49,996 nucleotides of DNA, taken from assembly GCF_003116035.1 (NCBI RefSeq), contig NZ_LGQW01000015.1, positions 4,702,171 through 4,752,166 on the forward strand. The letters are read 5' to 3'. Origin of the DNA: Azospirillum sp. TSH64. GTDB lineage: Bacteria; Pseudomonadota; Alphaproteobacteria; Azospirillales; Azospirillaceae. Within the stretch, counting starts at the first letter, position 1. Each line of letters begins with the position of its first letter. Below are positions 44,753 to 49,996 of the stretch, piece by piece. The notes beneath the pieces were generated by a model. The model worked only from the letters and a program-made list of their open reading frames with translations. It was not told where the DNA came from and ran no database searches. Position numbers and translations under genes: made by a program.

Positions 44753-46204
44753 ATGTCGCGCGTCACCCCGCTGATCATCGCCTGCGCCCTGTTTATGGAG
44801 AACCTCGACTCGACGGTGATCGCCACCGCCCTGCCGGGGATCGCGCAGTCGATGGGCGAGGATCCGCTGCGGCTCAGCCTGGCGATGACCTCCTACATGC
44901 TGGCGCTGGCGGTGTTCCTGCCGGTCAGCGGCTGGGCCGCCGACCGGTACGGCGCCCGCACCGTCTTCGCCAGCGCCATCGGCGTCTTCATGGCGGGCTC
45001 CATCGCCTGCGGCCTGTCCAACGGGCTGGCGGAGCTGGTGGCCGCCCGCATTCTCCAGGGCATGGGCGGGGCGATGATGGTGCCGGTCGGCCGGCTGATC
45101 CTGCTGCGCACCGTGCCCAAGGACCAGCTGGTGACGGCGATGGCACGGATGACCCTGCCGGCGCTGATCGGGCCGGCGCTGGGGCCGCTGGTCGGAGGGG
45201 CGATCACCACCTACGCCTCCTGGCGCTGGATCTTCTTCATCAACGTGCCGATCGGGCTGGTGGGCATCGCCCTGGTGCTGGCGCTGATCCCCAACCTGAA
45301 GGAGGAGCAGCGCGATCCCTTCGACGCCCGCGGCTTCCTGTGGAGCTCCATCGCGCTGGCCGCCTTCATGTTCGGTTTCGAGAATGTCGGGCGCGACCTG
45401 CTGCCGGCCTACGCGGTGGCGATCCTGCTGGCGGTGGCGCTGCTGGCGACCGTCGCTTACCTGCGCCATGCCCGGCGGGTGGCGCGGCCGGTGCTGGACC
45501 CGTCGCTGTTCAAGTTGCAGACCTACCGGGCGTCGGTCCTGGGCGGCACCCTGTTCCGCATCGGCATCGGCGCGGTGCCCTTCCTGATGCCGGTGATGCT
45601 GCAGATCGGCTTCGGCCTGACCGCCTTCGAGTCGGGCGCCCTCACCTTCGCCGGGGCGGCGGGCGCCCTGACCATGAAGGCGCTGGCGGGCCCGATCCTG
45701 CGCCGCTTCGGCTTCCGACCGGTGCTGACGCTGAACTCCATCGTCAGCGGCGTGATCCTGGCCAGCTACGGCGCCTTCCGTCCCGACACGCCGCATCTGG
45801 TGATCCTGGGCGCGCTGCTGCTGGGCGGCTTCTTCCGCTCGCTGCAATTCACCGGCATGAACACGCTGAGCTATGCCGAGGTGCCGCAGCCGATGACCAG
45901 CCGCGCCAACACGCTGGCCAGCGTGATGCAGCAGTTGTCGATGAGCCTGGGCGTGGCCGTCGGCGCCACCGCGCTTCACCTGACCGTGCAGTGGAGCGGC
46001 GCGCTGACCCCGGCCTCCTTCGTTCCCGCCTTCCTGACGGTCGGGCTGATGGCCTGTGCCTCCAGCCTGCCCTTCTGGCGCCTCCCCGCCGATGCCGGCG
46101 ACGAGATCAGTGGACATATCGGCCATCGCGGGCCGGATAAGCCGGCGGGCGATGCCCGCAGCGCGACGGTCAAGGCCGCTGCCCTGACCGACGCCGCGGA
46201 TTAG
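44753..46204 (+). CDS. DHA2-family MFS drug exporter
   Basis: A 483-residue inner-membrane transporter of the EmrB/QacA (DHA2) group. Typical motifs are FMENLDSTVIATALPGIA near helix 1, VSGWAADRYGARTVF (motif A), AARILQGMGGAMMVPVGR (motif C region) and WRWIFFINVPIG. Family members export drugs or dyes using the proton gradient. Thirteen or fourteen helices are expected. There is no adjacent membrane-fusion partner. A LysR gene follows on the same strand 251 bases later. Confidence 0.9.
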   Translation: MSRVTPLIIACALFMENLDSTVIATALPGIAQSMGEDPLRLSLAMTSYMLALAVFLPVSGWAADRYGARTVFASAIGVFMAGSIACGLSNGLAELVAARILQGMGGAMMVPVGRLILLRTVPKDQLVTAMARMTLPALIGPALGPLVGGAITTYASWRWIFFINVPIGLVGIALVLALIPNLKEEQRDPFDARGFLWSSIALAAFMFGFENVGRDLLPAYAVAILLAVALLATVAYLRHARRVARPVLDPSLFKLQTYRASVLGGTLFRIGIGAVPFLMPVMLQIGFGLTAFESGALTFAGAAGALTMKALAGPILRRFGFRPVLTLNSIVSGVILASYGAFRPDTPHLVILGALLLGGFFRSLQFTGMNTLSYAEVPQPMTSRANTLASVMQQLSMSLGVAVGATALHLTVQWSGALTPASFVPAFLTVGLMACASSLPFWRLPADAGDEISGHIGHRGPDKPAGDARSATVKAAALTDAAD

Positions 46205-46455
46205 CAAAACGGGGGCGAACGACCACCGACCCGTTTCCGAGCATCGCAAACATCCCTATCCATTTTGCGGATATAGAGAAATCGCTGGCACTTCGGATGA
46301 GAATAATTCCGGCGATCATGATTAATTTTCGTGCGAGTCAGGGTTGGTAGCGCGTGCGTTCCGGGCGCGTTCCCGCTATAAACATGCATGGCGGCCATGC
46401 GCCGCCCTCAAGATAACGGGAGGCTCCGGGCGGTTGCGCATCGGGGCGGGACAGC

Positions 46456-47349
46456 ATGATGGATTGGGACAAGCTTCGGGTCTTCCACGCGGTGGCCGAA
46501 GCCGGCAGCTTCACGCACGCCGGCGAGACGTTGAACCTCAGCCAGTCGGCGGTCAGCCGCCAGATCAGCGCGCTTGAGGAAAGCCTGGGCGTTCCGCTGT
46601 TTCACCGCCACGCCCGCGGGCTGATCCTGACCGAACAGGGCGAGCTGCTTCACCGCACCGCCCGCGACGTCTTCGCCAAACTGTCGATGACCGAGGCGAT
46701 GCTGACCGAAAGCCGGGAGCATCCGAAGGGCCCGCTGCGGGTGACGACGACCGTCGCCTTCGGATCGACATGGCTGACGCCGCGCATCAACGAGTTCATG
46801 TCGATCTACCCTGACATCCAGCTGACGCTGCTGATCGACGACGACGAGTTGGATCTGGCGATGCGCGAGGCGGATATCGCCATCCGCATGAACACGCCGC
46901 GCCAGCCGGACCTGATCCAGCGGCATCTGATGTCGATCCGCTTCCACCTCTATGCCAGCCAGAGCTATCTGAAGAAGAAGGGCTCGCCCAAGACGCTGGC
47001 GGAGCTGGACAGCCACGACCTGATCACCTACCCGCCCGACGTGCGGGCACCGATCCCCAACGTCAACTGGATCATGGAGATGGGCGATCCGTCGCCCAAC
47101 CGGAAACCGATCCTGCAGGTCAACAGCGTCTACGCCATCTACCGCGCGGTGGAGAGCGGACTCGGCATCGGTGCGCTGCCCGACTTCCTGGTCGACAGCT
47201 TCTCCAAGGACGTGACTCGGATCCTGCCGGATGTCGACGGGCCGAAGGTCGACGCCTACTTCGTTTATGCCGAAGAATTGCGCCATTCCAAGCGCATTGC
47301 CGTCTTCCGTGACTTCCTGGTTAAAAAAGTGGCAGAAACTCCGTTCTGA
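46456..47349 (+). CDS. LysR-family transcriptional regulator
   Basis: A 297-residue LysR protein. The HTH is FHAVAEAGSFTHAGETLNLSQSAVSRQISALEESLG, and the effector-binding domain runs through RVTTTVAFGSTWLTPRINEFM and DLAMREADIAIRMN. It is downstream of the exporter on the same strand, with an AT-richer 251-base spacer, so it is more probably an independent unit than an operon member. A 21-bp-stem terminator follows. Target unknown. Confidence 0.92.
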   Translation: MMDWDKLRVFHAVAEAGSFTHAGETLNLSQSAVSRQISALEESLGVPLFHRHARGLILTEQGELLHRTARDVFAKLSMTEAMLTESREHPKGPLRVTTTVAFGSTWLTPRINEFMSIYPDIQLTLLIDDDELDLAMREADIAIRMNTPRQPDLIQRHLMSIRFHLYASQSYLKKKGSPKTLAELDSHDLITYPPDVRAPIPNVNWIMEMGDPSPNRKPILQVNSVYAIYRAVESGLGIGALPDFLVDSFSKDVTRILPDVDGPKVDAYFVYAEELRHSKRIAVFRDFLVKKVAETPF

Positions 47350-47382
47350 CCACGAACATTTTCAATGATCTGTTAAGAGAAT

Positions 47383-47445
47383 TGCCGAAAACGACAGCGC
47401 CGCTCCAACTTACCGGGGCGGCGCTGTCGTTTTCGGCATTTTTAT
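47383..47445 (+). terminator. Very strong terminator after the LysR gene
   Basis: A perfect 21-bp stem (47383-47403 with 47418-47438) with a 14-base loop is followed by TTTTTATT. The stem contains CGAAAACGACAGCG and its complement. It is unusually long for an intrinsic terminator. Confidence 0.95.
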
Positions 47446-47469
47446 TAGCTTTCTAAGGGACATCTGAAG

Positions 47470-47488
47470 CCATGCGTGTCTTGCATGG
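47470..47488. promoter_or_regulatory. CCATGC/GCATGG dyad, possible operator
   Basis: CCATGC (47470-47475) and GCATGG (47483-47488) form a perfect 6-7-6 dyad between the LysR terminator and the candidate small RNA. It may be an operator or a short hairpin. No known factor is assigned. Confidence 0.3.
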
Positions 47489-47574
47489 TAGATTTATACA
47501 TTTATGCCTGGAAAGTTGGCAGCAGAATGGTCAAATTTTGATCGTTGGATGTTGCGACGCAGCATCTGATGTTT

Positions 47575-47690
47575 CGTCCCGGAGGTCTCCCCTCCGGGGT
47601 TGGGTCCTCGGACCCAGCGTCTCCCAGACGTGAAGCCTCCCTGTTCAACTCGCCGCTAATCCATCGGGTTAGCGGCGGTTTTTTTATGTG
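47575..47690 (+). ncRNA. Candidate multi-hairpin small RNA with intrinsic terminator
   Basis: Four consecutive hairpins: CCCGGAGG/CCTCCGGG (47578-47585, 47591-47598, loop TCTCC), TGGGTC/GACCCA (47601-47606, 47611-47616), CGTCT/AGACG (47618-47622, 47626-47630, loop CCC) and a terminator CGCCGCTAA/TTAGCGGCG (47651-47659, 47669-47677) with GTTTTTTTA. Loops and linker are rich in CUCC, which could pair with ribosome-binding sites. The 5' end and promoter are not defined. No protein-coding frame with a start and ribosome site fits. The family is unknown. Confidence 0.6.
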
Positions 47691-48400
47691 CACAGGGGTT
47701 GAGGTCTCACCGGGGTCTCAGGATTGCTTCGCTTGGCGGGCTGGTCCTCCTCGACGCTGCCGGCAGCCCCGGCACGAGCGGGCGCTCGTCCATCTGCTGA
47801 TCATGACGCCGATTGCCAACAGGACGGGCGCTTGACGGCCTCCTTGAACCTCCGACCGCCGCGCAGCGGCCCGAGGCTACCTGTTCTGCCGATCCCCTCG
47901 GCCCCACGGCGCGAGTCGCGGCTCCCGCTGCGCCAGGAGGCTTGCCCTCAGCAGCCGGCAGCGGCGGAACCGCAGCGCTCGCGCCGCATCTTCACCGCGT
48001 CTCTGCAGCGGCACAGCCGCGCCGCCACCGCGAAACCGCCGCAGGGGCATAGCGGATCGACCGCACTCCACGCGCATCGGCAGCGCACACCGCAGCGCCC
48101 TACAGCTGCGGTCAGGGTCAGGGTGCGCTGGCGATGGCTTTCGGCGTGATCGGGGATGTAGGCGCAATAACGCAAACGGTTAGCAGGTCCGGCACGATCC
48201 CCCCCGCATGGCCCGATAACGCGCGACATCACACTGGCGACGTTGACCAAATGGCGCTAGCGCTCGGTCAGGGAGACCAATGTCGTCACCTGGACGAGGT
48301 CGAGAGGCAGGCGTCCAGCGCGCTTGCAACATTGAGGAGCTGGGCTTCGCCAGCATCACTTAAACGGTAGCGCGGCGGCTTTTCCATCCCGACATGCCTC
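47691..48400. other. Gene-poor GC-rich stretch
   Basis: This 710-bp stretch has no reading frame with a believable start, homology and ribosome site. Several open frames of 80-140 codons overlap on both strands but look like GC-rich shadow frames. Around 48254-48263 is a perfect 10-base palindrome, GCGCTAGCGC. The region could hold decayed genes. Confidence 0.5.
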
Positions 48401-48660
48401 TAATCGAGCCAGTACCGCAACTCATTTTGCCAGATCCTGAGAAATCAATATGAAACCATGGAAAGAGACAGAAAATATCCAAATAATTATATGGCCGAAA
48501 TAATCAATAAGTTTACGGAAATTTCATTTAGTTCCAAAATATTGCGATATTTATTTTTGCATTTATGCGACACAACAGATGATTTACACACTAAAATGCA
48601 GGAAACATGGGTGACGTGATAGAAATTGCACCATTTCGTTGATCTTTTTGCATGTTTCAT
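48400..48660. promoter_or_regulatory. AT-rich block upstream of the autotransporter
   Basis: About 260 bases with strikingly low GC (long runs of A and T) within a very GC-rich genome. Short dyads include AAATAT-TGCG-ATATTT (48537-48552) and GCATTTATGC (48559-48568). Such blocks before surface-protein genes often bind silencing proteins (H-NS-like or MucR). The promoter of the autotransporter is probably here or just after, but no -35/-10 pair can be chosen. Confidence 0.5.
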
Positions 48661-48750
48661 CTTAGCAACAACGCGGAACGCGCTCTATGATTGGGGTAGC
48701 GTGGCAGATTGGTTGTAACGCTCACGCACTGATTGCAAGGTGAAACACCC

Positions 48751-49996
48751 ATGCCGCCGTCGCCGTCCCCGTCCACTCTCGCGTTGATCCGCCAAAGCCT
48801 GATGTCGGGCGGTCGCCTCCCGGCAATGGTTGCGGCTCCCATCGCACTCGGCGTTTCGCTGGCCGGCAGCGCCGCATCGGCGGAAACACTGTCCACGGTT
48901 CAGAATCAGACTTTCGAGCCGACCGGCAGCAACATCCTCATCACCAGCACCGGCGGCGTGGTCGATAGCGGTACCGGCAACGTGTACACCGATCAGACCA
49001 CCGGCGTGTGGGTCAAGTCTGCCGGTGGCTGGACCCTGACCAACCAGGGCACGATCAGGATTTCGGTCGACACGAACTTCTATCAGGCCGACGGCATCTA
49101 CGGGCAGACCTACGGCACCGTCATCAATTCCGGACTGATCGACGTTCAAAAAACCTACGATGGCATCCTGTTCGCCAATTCGTCGGGGTCGCTGAGGTCA
49201 GTCGTCGAGAACACCGGGACAATCATCGGCAACTGGGCCGGCATCGAATCCTCCCACGCGCTCAACCTCACCAATGGGACGTCGTCCGACGGAGCGGCGC
49301 TGATCAAAAATGTCCGGTCGGCGACGGCTTACATGCAGACGGATTATGCCGCGGTCATGGTCGCCGGGCTAACCACGCCCTCCTTCGTCACCAACTATGG
49401 CACGATCATCGGCACCACCGACGCGCTCTCCGTCACCGGTGTCTCGACCATCGTCAATTATGGGACGATTGCCGCCGGAAACGGCTACAGCGCGGTCAAG
49501 ACCTACGGGTTCGGCGCCGGCAGCCTCATCACCCTGAAGGACGGCAGCGTCGTGGTCGGTGGCATCCAGGCCGGGGGCGCCAACCAGGTTCTGCGGCTGG
49601 AAGGCAGCGGCAGCCTGAGCGGATCGGTGTCCGGCCTGACCAGCCTGACCATGAGCGGAACCGAGTGGACGCTCGGCGGCGCGAGTTCGGCCACCACCAC
49701 GAACCTCCAGGCCGGCACGCTGCGCGTCAACGGCTCGCTCACCACCGGGCTGCAGCTCAGCAGCGGCACGACGCTCGCCGGCACTGGAACGGTCGTCGGG
49801 AATCTGACCACCCCGTCCGGCACCACCCTGTCGCCCGGCGGTTCCAGCACGCCCGGCACCCTGACGGTCACCGGCAACTACACGCAGGACAGCGGCAGCA
49901 CGCTGGCGATCCGGACGACCTCGTCCACCGCCAGCAAGCTGGCCGTCACCGGCACCGCCACAATGGGCGGCGCGCTGTCCGTCACTTCGGCCGGCA
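48751..49996 (+). CDS. Autotransporter-type surface protein (3' end beyond window)
   Basis: The frame is open to the window end (415 codons). A signal-like region (about residues 1-44, ending GSAASAE) is followed by a Gly/Ser/Thr/Asn-rich passenger built of repeated short strands (NQGTIRIS, NSGLIDV, NYGTIIGTTDALSV, NYGTIAAGNGY). Near the end are autotransporter-type beta-strand repeats (LTVTGNYTQDSGSTLAI). Such passengers form a beta-helix and are exported by a C-terminal barrel, not seen here. AAGGTG lies 9 bases before the ATG. The likely role is adhesion or surface interaction. Confidence 0.85.
   Translation, partial: MPPSPSPSTLALIRQSLMSGGRLPAMVAAPIALGVSLAGSAASAETLSTVQNQTFEPTGSNILITSTGGVVDSGTGNVYTDQTTGVWVKSAGGWTLTNQGTIRISVDTNFYQADGIYGQTYGTVINSGLIDVQKTYDGILFANSSGSLRSVVENTGTIIGNWAGIESSHALNLTNGTSSDGAALIKNVRSATAYMQTDYAAVMVAGLTTPSFVTNYGTIIGTTDALSVTGVSTIVNYGTIAAGNGYSAVKTYGFGAGSLITLKDGSVVVGGIQAGGANQVLRLEGSGSLSGSVSGLTSLTMSGTEWTLGGASSATTTNLQAGTLRVNGSLTTGLQLSSGTTLAGTGTVVGNLTTPSGTTLSPGGSSTPGTLTVTGNYTQDSGSTLAIRTTSSTASKLAVTGTATMGGALSVTSAG

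Noticed and set aside
44291..46249. 652-codon minus-strand open frame across the MFS exporter and racemase
   Set aside because: His/Gln/Arg-rich antisense shadow with no motif.
47948..48250. 100-codon minus-strand frame in the gene-poor stretch
   Set aside because: Cys/Arg-rich, no recognisable domain and no supporting ribosome site; likely a GC-rich shadow.
48262..48394. Minus-strand frame resembling a winged-helix tail
   Set aside because: A short segment looks vaguely like a regulator end but is interrupted by stops and lacks a start; too weak to call a pseudogene.

Overview
The window is a GC-rich chromosomal segment of an alphaproteobacterium, most likely Azospirillum or a close relative in the Rhodospirillales. 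This is inferred from very high GC coding sequence, an alphaproteobacterial LexA box (GTTC-N7-GTTC), a CdnL/CarD-type regulator, an RpoH-type sigma factor, an Azotobacter-type 7Fe ferredoxin and a periplasmic nitrate reductase operon. It is mostly ordinary core genome with accessory patches. No CRISPR array, rRNA, prophage or intact insertion sequence was seen.

Layout. 1-4600: the 3' end of ftsK, a DinB-fold protein, an FMN-dependent oxidase-family protein, a 7TM-type sensor histidine kinase and an MgtC-like membrane protein. 4690-9110: an FNR-type dyad, then napEDABC (periplasmic nitrate reduction) and a terminator. 9128-11138: a vapBC-type toxin-antitoxin pair and a two-gene PAS/membrane unit. 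11400-15257: carB and greA. 15264-20998: a dienelactone-hydrolase-like protein, a chromate transporter, an Lrp regulator, then an ELM1-like protein and two Fe(II)/2-oxoglutarate dioxygenases. 21155-25919: a tyrosine-phosphatase-like protein, a 25-residue membrane peptide, a DTW tRNA-modifying enzyme, a 60-residue protein behind a sigma-54-like promoter, an SOS-boxed imuA without imuB or dnaE2, an SH3 lipoprotein and an EF-hand protein. 26010-31359: hemN behind a second FNR-type dyad, a DUF4112 protein, nhaA, a zinc-binding-like protein, terC and a CBS protein. 31512-37622: an MFS/LysR divergent pair, fdxA, cdnL/carD, a metallophosphoesterase that has lost its metal ligands, and rpoH. 37629-42863: purH, heparinase II/III, an RsmB-type methyltransferase and tRNA-Gly. 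43065-47445: a crotonase, an amino-acid racemase, an MFS exporter and a LysR regulator with a very strong terminator. 47450-49996: a gene-poor stretch with a candidate multi-hairpin small RNA, an AT-rich block, and the start of an autotransporter that runs off the end.

How genes work together. NapC passes quinol electrons to NapB and NapA in the periplasm; NapD and NapE assist. The nap operon and hemN (oxygen-independent haem synthesis) both carry TTGAY-N4-RTCAA dyads, which suggests shared FNR/CRP-family control under low oxygen. RpoH, CdnL and GreA are transcription-machinery genes. The most unusual items are the conserved but ligand-stripped phosphoesterase beside cdnL, the CUCC-looped RNA candidate, the orphan SOS-controlled imuA and the ELM1-dioxygenase cluster.
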